Under the pieces are notes generated by a model. It saw nothing but the letters and a program-made list of their open reading frames with translations. It was not told where the DNA came from and did no database searches. A DNA stretch of 64,000 nucleotides from Nannochloropsis salina CCMP1776 (taxonomy: Eukaryota; Sar; Eustigmatophyceae; Eustigmatales; Monodopsidaceae): NCBI GenBank assembly GCA_004565275.1, contig SDOX01000122.1, forward strand, positions 632,642 to 696,641. Reading direction: 5' to 3'. The position numbers were made by a program, and so were the translations under genes. Of the stretch, positions 43,507-53,500 are shown in pieces (within the stretch, counting starts at the first letter, position 1; each line of letters starts with the position of its first letter).

Positions 43507-45282
43507 CTAATTTTTGCATTGAGTGTTTTTAAGTGGTTTGCGTTGGAAGACTGAGCGTTCTCGCCCTCGCCCCCGCCCGCTTTGTCCATGGGGTGAAGAT
43601 AAGGGGGATGATCTCCAGCCGTATGTCGGCGAAGAGAGAGCGTGCTCGTGTAAAGAAGTATTCGTAGAGGCTAAAGGGGGTGGAGGTTGAGACACGGGAA
43701 ACGGTGGCAAAAAGCCATTTCGGTCGGATGGATACGTAAAAGGCGAGACAAAAGAGACATGCTGCTCTCCTCGATGATGCTCGGAGTGGTCAAAGGAACT
43801 TGAATTTATCGACGTTTCGTCGTAGATTCCAAAACCTTGGTATTGACCCCCATTGTGAAAGCCATTCTCGTATATATGCCAAAAATGCCCCTGAACCGCA
43901 TGCTGTTGAGGATACTGCTCCCACTCAGGATGCTTTTGGTGTGTATTGAAATGGAGCGATTGCACGTATTGGGGGCTGACGCTTGGGACAGTGCGGCTAC
44001 GGGGCCTGGGCGAGGACCTGCCTAATGAATCCATTCGTCCTCCCCGGACTGCTTTACGAAGCATTCCCATGGCCGCTTCTCGTTCGCGCTGCTCTCGTGG
44101 AGGTGTTTTAGGTCGAAGATCTTCAATGAGGACGGTAGACCCTACCAAGTGACCAGCACACATTGTCCCATCTGGATTCAAGCCCGGCTCTTCCATCAAT
44201 CTCGAATATGTCCTCGCGTCATACGTCGTGCCCGGCACATCCTTACCAACTGTCACCCAGCCTGGCCGAATATTACGCGAGCATCCAAACAGCTCCAGAC
44301 GTCGCCGACCTAAACAAAACTGCTCCATTATCGTGTAAATTTCTTCAGGTTTTGCTGTGGAAAGCGGGTCGATGGGTTGCTCTCCTACTACAAGATCCGT
44401 GTGGACGTTGCAATGGATTATGTGCCCATCTCGATTACGACGTACTGAGCCTTTGATACCCAAAAGGCAATGCTCTTTGGTACGTACAAATAAGCTTGGT
44501 GCGGAGGTGGATAATTCTGACTGAGAGTGTTGACAATGCTTGTTCGTCTTCACCCAGCAAATCTCCTCGCATCGCCTATACCCCCACTTCTTAAGCAAAC
44601 GCCTACCATCTTCAACGTGCAAGGCCCCTTGCGCTGACCCTTCTGTGACGCGCCCTCCTGAACCGCACCACAGGAACACAAAACTAGGCAAGTCACCAAT
44701 TTCGTCAATAGGCAGGGACTCCAAATCTTCGTACCCCCATACCTCATCCAGCTGCAAAGACGCATCGCATGTCTCCGAGCACACAGACGGCTTGCCACTC
44801 AGTACAAAGGGCGCGGCTCGACGCGTGTATTCCTCCCAAGGTGGATCAATATATATAATGTCAAACTTGGTGCCTAGGCTCTGCAGATCAAATGTTCGGA
44901 GGTCGGCCTTCACATACATCGCAGGCGTTTTGCGGGTCTCGACAATGTGTTGCTTTGCAGAAAGTAACTTTGCCAGCTTGGGATATTCAGCAAATCCATC
45001 CTCAACTGTTACATCCCTAATGAAGTTCTGGGGTCGTTCGCGAGTCTGAAGAAAATGTTGGCTGTAGTCGTTTTTAACCTCGAAAGCGTTGTGCCGTAGA
45101 CTTGTGCTCTCTTCTTCTTGAACTTCACCCTGCTCGTCGAAGGTCTGCAGGAATAAGTTCCGTCGCTTGACAAATACGTGGGATGTTGATGGAGCCATGA
45201 GTGACTTCGCATGTGAATACCCTTTGCCTTGCCCGCATGTGGAATGGCGCTTTTGCGGAGGCGACATCGGTCGCCGATCCAT
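43507..45282 (-). CDS. METTL14: METTL14, m6A writer complex subunit
   Basis: A 591-aa MT-A70 family protein, partner of METTL3 in the nuclear complex that methylates adenosine in mRNA. The core runs from FAEYPKLAKLLSAKQ through FDIIYIDPPWEEY, SFVFLWCGSG, WGYRRCEEICWVKTNK, RTKEHCLLGIKGSVRR and FCLGRRRLELFG to RPGWVTVG. The EEY after DPPW and the WCGSG block identify METTL14 rather than METTL3. The catalytic-type DPPW (about D146) is intact, unlike the EPPL of animal METTL14; plants also keep DPPW. The C-terminal third is disordered and ends with Arg/Gly repeats (GRGRGRERS), resembling the RGG tail that helps bind RNA. I start at the ATG at 45282 (MDRRPMSPP); the frame upstream lacks an ATG. 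Confidence 0.92.
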   Translation of the reverse strand: MDRRPMSPPQKRHSTCGQGKGYSHAKSLMAPSTSHVFVKRRNLFLQTFDEQGEVQEEESTSLRHNAFEVKNDYSQHFLQTRERPQNFIRDVTVEDGFAEYPKLAKLLSAKQHIVETRKTPAMYVKADLRTFDLQSLGTKFDIIYIDPPWEEYTRRAAPFVLSGKPSVCSETCDASLQLDEVWGYEDLESLPIDEIGDLPSFVFLWCGSGGRVTEGSAQGALHVEDGRRLLKKWGYRRCEEICWVKTNKHCQHSQSELSTSAPSLFVRTKEHCLLGIKGSVRRNRDGHIIHCNVHTDLVVGEQPIDPLSTAKPEEIYTIMEQFCLGRRRLELFGCSRNIRPGWVTVGKDVPGTTYDARTYSRLMEEPGLNPDGTMCAGHLVGSTVLIEDLRPKTPPREQREREAAMGMLRKAVRGGRMDSLGRSSPRPRSRTVPSVSPQYVQSLHFNTHQKHPEWEQYPQQHAVQGHFWHIYENGFHNGGQYQGFGIYDETSINSSSFDHSEHHRGEQHVSFVSPFTYPSDRNGFLPPFPVSQPPPPLASTNTSLHEHALSSPTYGWRSSPLSSPHGQSGRGRGRERSVFQRKPLKNTQCKN

Positions 45283-45842
45283 GATGCTAGTGACTGTGAA
45301 GTTCGTTGAAGATTTGAGACAAAATGAAAACGAAAGGCATCTGAAAGCCGAATATTCATGAGTCTCTTGAACAGAACATTTCCTTTCCAAGTTCTTGGTC
45401 CAGTCATGCGCATGTGCCCAAATTCCCTGTCTTGATCTTCACACGCAGAACGGGAAAATTCTTCAAGTTGAAGCCAGCGGTTGTTTGCTGGACGTCAGCG
45501 GGCTTGGACGCGCTCGGACGCTCGGGCGACGCCGTCCCTGGAGAGCAAGAGCAATGTATAAACCTCCAAAGCAATTGCTCCAATGCAGCGTCACATTATA
45601 TTGATCATATTATGTATGACGTTCTGAATTCAATGCTTGGCTTGCTTAGTCTTTTGTGAAGCTCTCTCAGGTTTATTCTGGGCCAGGTTGACGCGTCCCT
45701 GCTCGCATTATTCGCTGCACCATGTCAATTCTCTATTTTTTCGATCCCCCTGTCCATGCACTACAATCCAATAAATCTCAGTAAATCAAACTTTAAAATA
45801 TACTTTATACATTTCAGACGTCTTAAGAATTTAAGGGCGCAC
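45283..45842. other. Divergent region, METTL14 and Cys-rich secreted protein genes
   Basis: No supportable gene. ATTTCAG just before 45819 looks like a 3' splice site, so the rightward gene may have a 5' UTR intron. Confidence 0.4.
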
Positions 45843-47555
45843 ATGGCGATGGTTGGGCTGCATCGTGTTGCCCATATCACTTTTGCGGCCGCAATGTCGC
45901 TGCTGCTCGCGTCGTCCACGTCCGCACAAACATTTCCCGGTTGCTCTTCTACAGATATGCGTCAGCTTACATGGGTTGGCCGAGGACTGATGAACTGCTT
46001 CAGTCTGTCCCTCGGCGAGATCTTTATGTTCATGGGTGGCCTATCTTCCGATCAAAGTATCTGGTTAGACCGGTGCTCTGAGTCTTCCGATCAGTATCAA
46101 AATGAATGTTTCCAGCTTCTTGAGTCAATACTGCAACAAGCTGCGAGTCAACCAGGATCTGTACCTGCTAAAGTGGTGGGAGTCACTTATCAGAATCCCC
46201 CTGAGGTGCTTAATTGCGTTGCTGAAGTTAATAACCAAGTAGGCAGCTTTTCTCCAACTTGTACAGATGGTGTCAGCCTGGGCCAAATCACAAGATCATC
46301 AGCACGTTTGGCGCCGTACGTGAACAGCATCAAGCCATGGCACCTCCCTCCGCAGATGGAGGGATGCGCGGTAAATGATCTACTCAACCTGCAGTTAGCC
46401 TACTTACCCTTCATTGACTGTCTTAATTTCAATTTTACTCAATTGATTGAAGGCTTCGGCTCGTCTAGTCCTAATATGGGAGCACAACTGGAGGATGCTA
46501 CCATCCGTGCCGGTATTAGCTGCCTGTATGACCCGCACATGACCAATTCTGATTGCATGTATCTCGTTATATTGGCCACCACAAAGCTACAAGGAGGAAG
46601 CTGGAGCGACATGGGTGTGTACGCTATGCGAGCCCTGACTGACTATCCGCAGGCCTGTCAATGTGTTCGAGGAGCGAGTCAATCAGCCGCATATCAAGCC
46701 GTATCCACGAGTTGCCCAGCACACGATTCACTTAATTTTCTGACGGCCTTGGAGGCTTCTTGTGCATTTGAACCCCAGATCCAGTCTTCTCTGTCTAAAG
46801 CACTAAACGGCTGCTCTGACGCTGATGTAGTGCGTACTGAGCTAGTTGGCTTACAAATTTTAGATTGTATAGGTGCTGACGGGGGGGATTTGGCAGGGAG
46901 CACAGATGAATTGACCGAGGCCCGTATAGCTCAGATAGCGAACTGTGTCAATGACCCTGGATATGAGAATGCAGAATGCTTGGGCTTACTTGGCTCCTTG
47001 GCAAGAATCGCAGCTGATGCACCTGATAGCTTGGAAGCGAAAGTAGTCGATAAAATGACCACAGATGGCTCTGAATTTTGTACATGTCTGGATCGGGCTG
47101 CGCACAGTCCACCTGCAAATGACCTTGGAGCCATATGTGAGGTGCCTTTCTCGGGCGTAGACTTCCTGCGGGAAAACAAAAAATATTGCGAAGCAATTGC
47201 TGCTGTGCCTCCCGCGTTCTGGGCGACAGCCGCTGCAGGGATTGCGGCTGCGGCTAACGCGCCTCTCTCAACTGAAACCGCAACGGCCCATTCCGTGTCG
47301 ACTCGTCCTGGACAGGACACTGTGGAGATTTTGCCTTCATCCTCGCACCGTGGCAAGGATAAGGGTAATTTGTGGGGTCATTTGCCTTCTTCAAGTGGTG
47401 TTTTGAGCTATTTCTCAGATTCTGAGGCTACCAACGAGCAAATCAGGAGGCTTGAAGAGGGCAAGGATGGCAAATTTCGCTTGGTTGGTAAGCCCAGAAC
47501 AGAGATAGTAGAAGGACAAATGCATTTACGGTCCAGCGCTCATGATAGAGATTAA
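45843..47555 (+). CDS. Secreted protein with three Cys-rich repeats, unknown function
   Basis: A 570-aa protein I do not recognise. The start MAMVGLHRVAHITFAAAMSL is followed by a signal-peptide end (SSTSAQ-TFPGC). Three tandem units of about 135-150 residues start at about 33, 174 and 323. Each opens with GC-x(2)-D, has a central C near position 20 (LMNCFSLS, FIDCLNFN, ILDCIGAD), then a pair about 10 residues apart (NECF, SDCM, AECL) after a conserved upstream Cys. Each closes with a Cys-rich part (QCVRG, FCTCLD). The C-terminal ~110 residues are Ser/Ala-rich with a hydrophobic Ala patch (FWATAAAGIAAAANA). The Cys spacing suggests disulphide-bonded helical domains, reminiscent of elicitin-like repeats of stramenopiles, though I cannot confirm membership. 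Cell-wall or extracellular location is inferred. Confidence 0.75.
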   Translation: MAMVGLHRVAHITFAAAMSLLLASSTSAQTFPGCSSTDMRQLTWVGRGLMNCFSLSLGEIFMFMGGLSSDQSIWLDRCSESSDQYQNECFQLLESILQQAASQPGSVPAKVVGVTYQNPPEVLNCVAEVNNQVGSFSPTCTDGVSLGQITRSSARLAPYVNSIKPWHLPPQMEGCAVNDLLNLQLAYLPFIDCLNFNFTQLIEGFGSSSPNMGAQLEDATIRAGISCLYDPHMTNSDCMYLVILATTKLQGGSWSDMGVYAMRALTDYPQACQCVRGASQSAAYQAVSTSCPAHDSLNFLTALEASCAFEPQIQSSLSKALNGCSDADVVRTELVGLQILDCIGADGGDLAGSTDELTEARIAQIANCVNDPGYENAECLGLLGSLARIAADAPDSLEAKVVDKMTTDGSEFCTCLDRAAHSPPANDLGAICEVPFSGVDFLRENKKYCEAIAAVPPAFWATAAAGIAAAANAPLSTETATAHSVSTRPGQDTVEILPSSSHRGKDKGNLWGHLPSSSGVLSYFSDSEATNEQIRRLEEGKDGKFRLVGKPRTEIVEGQMHLRSSAHDRD

Positions 47556-48419
47556 AATCGGCCATGTCGTGCTAAAGTTGAACGACAGCAATGCAACAAA
47601 ATGGAATATGATTGCTTATCCACTTGTATTCGATTGTGTAGAAATTATGTATGTAGTCTCGCCGTGCCAGAATGCGCTATTATATTCATTAAATTTCCTT
47701 GAAATGTTTTGGGGGACTTTGCAATGTCTGTGCTCTGATAAATTAGACATCTGAATCATCGTTGCCCATGAAGGACGTTGACGTGAGGTTCATAAGAGAC
47801 CTCATCGGAAGCTGGTAAGTTCATTTGCAACAACTTGATAAACAAATTGATGGATGTATTTCTCTTCTAGACAGGAAGATTGCTCTCTAAAAGTACTAAG
47901 TGGTGCATTAACAGACGCATTAAGCCTTTATGTCGGGCAGCATCTCAAAGGCACCAGCCCCTCATTAGTGAAGGAAGAAACGGTTCTTTAAATTTTTGAT
48001 ATCCACCATGCCCCTGGCTAGTCATATTAAATGCGGTACGACGCATTTCACTCTGCCTCTTCAAATTTTCGCGTATAGAGAGAGTTCGAAGCACCCAATG
48101 AATGCTCAGCAATGCATCATCCTCATACAGGGCTGCGCATTCAAGCACAGCCACCTCTTTATCGCTACGACTTGAGGGTTCAAGCAGGGTGCTGAGCGTA
48201 CCCATTGAGCTCGTATATTTTGTCCACTCCTAAGCCTCTGAGACCCATCACAAACGTGTGCACCTGAATTTGGGCCGTTGATTACGGAACCCAACCTTAT
48301 CTATTCTCTTGACCTGCGGATGACACGCCAAGGTGACTGGTTTCTACCCTTACCCTTTTTTGCCATACCTAAGGTGCAGATCGGGGACATCGTCCCCTGG
48401 TCTCACCCATCGATTCGCT
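47556..48419. other. Intergenic, one weak minus-strand frame
   Basis: AT-rich 3' flank of the Cys-rich protein gene and promoter of the TMEM53-like gene. The frame at 47945-48205 is listed separately. Confidence 0.45.
47945..48205 (-). CDS. Weak hypothetical protein, 86 aa
   Basis: An ATG-initiated frame (MGTLSTLLEPSSRSDKE...) with an amphipathic middle (LLSIHWVLRTLSIRENLKR). No family, splice or motif support. It may be chance. Confidence 0.18.
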   Translation of the reverse strand: MGTLSTLLEPSSRSDKEVAVLECAALYEDDALLSIHWVLRTLSIRENLKRQSEMRRTAFNMTSQGHGGYQKFKEPFLPSLMRGWCL

Positions 48420-49564
48420 ATGGACGAAGACGCAGTATTTGAGGACGGACCGAGCATAGGGCGTTTCCGGGTAAGCAAACTGAAAGGTTTGAATATCTGT
48501 CCCGCTATAGATGGAAATGGTGCCTCAGCCTTATCAGAAGAAGAAAATGGTTACAAAGTAAAATTCGTAGTACTGCTTTTTGGATGGTTGACTTGCCAAG
48601 ATAAGCACCTCAGAAAATATGCAGCGCTATATCACGAACACTTTGCTTGCAAAGTAGTGCTACGCTACACTGTACCTGCCGGCAAGGTCCTCCGTAGAAA
48701 GCAATCAGAAGTGGTGCGCACAGCGGAGGACATCATGTCTTTGATACCTCTATTTTTTCCTCGAGCCAAAGTACTTGTGCACTACTTTAGTAATGGAGGT
48801 TGCTTTGTTCATCGCAGATTGCTACTGCTGCTGAACGGTCACTATAGACAACGGTCGCGACGGTTCTGCTGTGATAGAAGACCGCCCAATGAGGAGCACT
48901 CCTTTTCTCAGCTCGCCGCAACAATCTTTGATAGCTGTCCAGCGGCTGCAGACGCTCAAACTGGTGCTAAGGCACTTAGCGCAGCCTTGCGGGTGAGTAA
49001 CCTGAATGTGTATCGTAGGTAGAAGAATCCATGGAATGTGTCTGTCAAATAGAATCCATGGCATTCGAATGAGTAATTGTAGGATGTAGTGATTGTCCAA
49101 ATGTCAAAAATCCGCAACTGCCCACATGTACTTATGTGTACACGTAGTATTCTTACCTTCCCACGCTTACAAGATTTACTCATGTTGCTCGGCGGCCCCT
49201 TCCACAGGCACCCTTCGCCCGGCTTGCTACGTATATCACCATCCGTTTCGGCCTTGAAGTCTATGGACTAGCACAATGCTGGCGATATGAGCGCAAATAC
49301 TTAGAGCATATAGAGAACGATCACCTGCTTATTCCTAGCCTTTATATATACTCGGATGATGACACCATCACAGACGCTGCACTGGTTGAAAGGATTGTGA
49401 CGAAGCGGAAAGCATATTTCACATCCCAGGGCATTGTTGCAGATGTCATGGTGAGGACATGGAAGGTTAGTGAACCATCAAGTCATGTCTGCCACTATGC
49501 GCACCACCCAGATGCATACAGGGCTGAAGTCGGGAAGTTTCTTCAGGCGCACGGATTATTGTGA
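48420..49564 (+). CDS. TMEM53/DUF829-family alpha/beta-hydrolase-like protein, 2 exons
   Basis: Predicted 309-aa protein. Exons are 48420-48992 and 49208-49564. The 215-bp intron (CGG|GTGAGT...TTCCACAG) is phase 0 and joins SAALR to APFARLATYITIRFG. Family blocks are VVLLFGWLTCQDKHLRKYAA near the start, then VLRYTVP, VHYFSNGG, ATIFDSCP, LYIYSDDD and SSHVCHYAHHPDAYRAEV at the end. Putative catalytic residues are Ser 124 (FSNGG), Asp about 241 (YSDDD) and His about 284 (SSHV). Animal TMEM53 sits in the nuclear envelope and ER and affects BMP signalling; its enzymatic activity is unproven, and the substrate here is unknown. The frame is open upstream to a GTG at 48333, but 48420 is the first ATG. 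Confidence 0.82.
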
Positions 49565-50506
49565 GAAGGTATATGGAGCATGAGATTATGGTCAGTGTGA
49601 AAAGGAAAGCTCGGTCGTTATACTTCGTGAAAATTGATCATTTAAAATGAAGAAACTGATGCGCATTTCAAGCAGAAGTCATTCGGTAGTACATAACCGA
49701 TGACTATTTCTGACGAAGTAAAGTAAGGGGTGAACATCACCCATGGAAGGATTCTTCCTTCACCTTTTCATTTTGGGATGATCACTTATAACGTGACACT
49801 TAGTGCTGGTGCAAGGTGTGTGAAGTGATTTTTCATGTGGCGATCAATCCTTAACACTTCCGGGTTGTCCGGGGCTTGCAGTCACCATAAACCTCATCCG
49901 AAAGCTCCTTGTCTTCCCAAACGTGCTTGTGCTCACGAATGATCACTCCACCTTCAAAAGCCATGTACATGTCTTGTCTTTCAGTGTCTCGTGATGAATA
50001 AGTCTTTTCTGGATGACTTCCACATATATAACGACTGTTTGCACTATTCAGTACATCCTACGCCTCCTCTCTATTTGTTAATTCTTGAGTGAATGTGATA
50101 CTATAAATACGCATCTTCTTCGCTGACTTTTTTTGCACATTTATACTGCTGCAGCTTGTGTATGAAAACCAATTTTGTCCGAATGTTTCCTCGCCTATCT
50201 TTAACGGCCGTGACGGACACGTTCTAAAAGCCTGGGGAAACGCTTCGCCTGTATTATGGAAGGAAATAGGTCCATTGAAGTCAGCTCTTATCACCCACCC
50301 CTTTGGCTACAATGGGTACTTACCAGGCTTCTTTGGGCCCCTCCACGATGCTCTTGGGGAGACTCGTCATCTGGTTCCTGCTTGTTTTGCGAGCATAAGC
50401 GATGGCTACGTGAGTCGTGGTACGTATACGGGTACACAAACATCCATGAATGCGCGTCGTGAAATCATCCGAGAAACTACCTTCACACATCATTTGTCGT
50501 CATTCA
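49565..50506. other. Downstream flank of subtilisin copy A
   Basis: 50135-50506 is the part of the duplicated unit beyond the subtilisin stop codon (probably 3' UTR). 49565-50134 is unique; it includes an A7 tract on the minus strand (50128-50134) and the small frame 49851-49970. Confidence 0.45.
49851..49970 (-). CDS. Small unannotated frame, 39 aa
   Basis: MYMAFEGGVIIREHKHVWED... with a charged, non-repetitive composition. The frame is open for about 27 further codons upstream to a TAG, so it could be a terminal exon. No family recognised and no partner exon identified. Confidence 0.22.
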   Translation of the reverse strand: MYMAFEGGVIIREHKHVWEDKELSDEVYGDCKPRTTRKC

Positions 50507-50517
50507 TCATATGATGA
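50504..50517. repeat. 14-bp perfect palindrome over the subtilisin stop codon
   Basis: TCATCATATGATGA is its own reverse complement and contains the subtilisin A stop codon. The same palindrome is present in copy B at 56608-56621. Confidence 0.6.
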
Positions 50518-53500
50518 GTGCAAAAAACTTTACCTCGTGTGGAGTGATTACAATTTGAGGAGTTGGACTTGTGATGGCTGGCACGTCTGGGCTCTCTGCG
50601 TCTAAAGATTCAGTGCAACTTGGCTTTCCTGCCGCGGCGCATACTGCTCCGGCGCGGACAGACTCGTCGGCTTCAGCATCATTGCACACGCCCCCTGCTG
50701 ACGTCAGGCAACAGATCGGATTCTTGTTGAAATTGCTCCCGTCACACTTTACGTTGCAGTTGTTGAGCGTGTAAGCACCGTTACTGCGAGTCGATCGAGG
50801 ATACTGGCAGTACCAGGCCCCGCTTACAGCTGGCACAGGCGACGGAGCTGCAGGGGCCGGGGCCGGGGCCGGAGGGTTCGGAGCAGGCGCCCCTGCGCAT
50901 TCCTCGGGCCGCGCTGCATTGCTACAGGATACGCCGCTCGCATTCGACTCTGCTTGCTCGGCATTGTTGCACACGCCCCCTGCTGACGTCAGGCAACAGA
51001 TCGGATTCTTGTTGAAATTGCTCCCGTCACACTCTACGTTGCAGTTGTTGAGCGTGTAAGCACCGTTACTGCGTGTCGATCGAGGATACTGGCAGTACCA
51101 GGCCCCGCTTACAGCTGGCACAGGCGACGGAGCTGCAGGGGCCGGGGCCGGAGGGTTCGAAGCAGGCGCCCCTGCGCATTCCTCGGGCCGCGCTGCAGTG
51201 CTGCATGCGACGCCATTTGCCTGAGCTGCCGCTGCTTCCTCGTCATTGCAAACAGACCCAACTGCAAGAGGAGGGCAACATACAGGGTTCTTTAGAAAGC
51301 CGCTGTCGTCGCAATTTACGAGGCAGTTTCTAATGGTCTGAGCATCGTTGCCGCGAGTTGATCGAGGAAACTGACAGTACCAGTCCCCCGTGACAGGCTT
51401 CGTCGGAGATCTTATCGGGGCTTTCGTCGGAGACCTGGTCGGGGGCCTTGTCGGGGCTTTCGTCGGTGGTACTACAGGGACCGGCGCCGGACATTCGATG
51501 GGCCGAGTTGCCGCATCACATTCCAGACCACCGGCAGCAGCAGCGGCGATTTCTTGGGCACTGCACACGCTCCCAGCTGATGCGTCGCAACACACAGGCT
51601 TCTTCAGAAAGCCGTTCTTATCGCAACTCTGATCGCAGTTCTCGGTGGTAAATACCTCCCCAGCACGGGACGATCGAGGAGACTGACAGTACCATGCCCC
51701 CGACACAAAGTTCCCGGAAGCCGCCAAAGCGTATCGCTGCTCGGGCCGAGTGGCAACAGATGTCGCGGTCACTGTCACAGTCAAGGTGTCACCCGGCATG
51801 GGCGAGTACAGTGCGACTTTTTCGACCGTATTCACGTTGTCCGCATTTGTTCGACCGTTGGGAAAGTAGGACGAGCCTTCTTTCTGACTGTATACCATAA
51901 GATCCAGGTCATGCAACACAGTCGTCGCAGAGCTAGCTCTTGTGTCAGGATCGATCCACACCAACGTGATCTTGACCGGACTCTTTCCTGTGGCGGGGAT
52001 GCTAAGCTTGTACACGTGCTTTTCTTCCTCCTTAATACTGGCTCCATTCACAACGTACAGGTTCGGCGTGGTGGTCGCCCCCAGGCTCTTGATAGGCAGC
52101 ACGTCGGCGAGCTTGATCCGTCCATGGCCCTGATACACATCAGGTGGCAATCCAAGTGGCAGTAGCGTCCCGTTGTTGAAATCAAACGCTGCCATAGGCA
52201 CTGCAGAGTTGATCAGCATCGCCTTGAGCAGAGCACCTGTTGGAACAAAACCATCGGCGGCTCTTTTCACTCCGCGCGGGTACCATCCCTCCACGAAATA
52301 CTGCCGGACCATCGCGGCGGATCCCGCTGCTACAGGACAAGCCATGGACGTGCCCTGCTTGATAGTGACTCCGCAGGTTGCTCCCGACGCAGCCGAGACA
52401 AGCCGGCGTCCGGGAGTAACAATGTCTGGCTTGATACGGCCATCTTTTGTTGGACCCCAGGATGAGAAGTAGGCTACATGAGTAGGATCCAAGTCGGCGT
52501 ATCGATCACTCAAAGAGGCTCCCACTGACAAGACGTTCTTGGATAGAGCAGGGCTTGCGACACCACCAATGCCTTCGCCTCCTTTGTTGCCTCCTGATAC
52601 GAGCACCAGAGTGTCATCGTACTCATACATGAACTTGTCGATCTCTGTGTCTGCCGATGTATAAAACTTGGCTGACGGTGTGCCCCAAGAGTTACTGAAG
52701 ATCCTCGCTCCCGCAGCGTATCCCGGCGGGAAAAGGCGCGTCGCGAAGTTGGACGGCAAAGTCAGACCCCCAGAGCTGAAACCCATGTCAAAAAATGCCA
52801 ACTTCGCGCCGCGCGCCACTCCTTCGTAGGATGACATGTCCATGGAAGTATCCAAACTGACTCCTGCCACAGTTCCCGCCACGTGGGTCCCATGACCATT
52901 TTCCACGTCTGTGCTGTCCGCCCATTGCACGTACTGGACAATCTTTCGTCTGCTCGAGTCGAAAGCAGCCTCGCTTATCGTAGTCGTCGGTAGAGGACCT
53001 TTGGCATCGCTGAAGAAACAACTGTTCTGATCGACGCCTGTGTCGACGACTTGCACCACCTGATTTGTACCGTCCAGACCCACGTCGTAGAGTGGGAAAG
53101 AGCTGGTGGCTTGGTTGTACTGTCCATCGTCACCTGACTGCGTAAGATGAGCAGCCGCGGCATTGTACAGAACAACAGAGGAATACTCCTCAACGTACAG
53201 CACGGCCGGATCGCTGCTCACAAATGCCAACAAGGCCAAAAGGCATGCAGACTGATCAGATATGGTGCTGTTGGAGTCGTATGCTTGCTCAAGTCTTCTC
53301 TTTCCGTCTGCTTTCAAGGCCAGGTTGTCGAAGCCGCTGAGTCGCAGATAAGGATACTGAATAGACGCCCCCACGTTTAAGAAATCGCAGGAAAGATCAC
53401 CTTCAAGCACCGGACTGATATGCTGCCACCATTGTCTTGCACTATTTCTCCTCAAAAGCTTATCGCTGTCGTCCCCGGCGGAAGGCTGGCTCGTGTCCTC

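Noticed and set aside
45283-45390. 36-codon extension of METTL14
   Set aside because: Starts with TTG; the first ATG is 45282 and gives a sensible N-terminus.
50158-50514. 118-codon + strand frame antisense to the subtilisin 3' flank (and 56214-56618 in copy B)
   Set aside because: In copy A it has no ATG, only a GTG. In copy B the ATG is supplied by sequence at the edge of the flanking repeat. It lies in the likely 3' UTR, resembles nothing, and competes with minus-strand frames at the same place.
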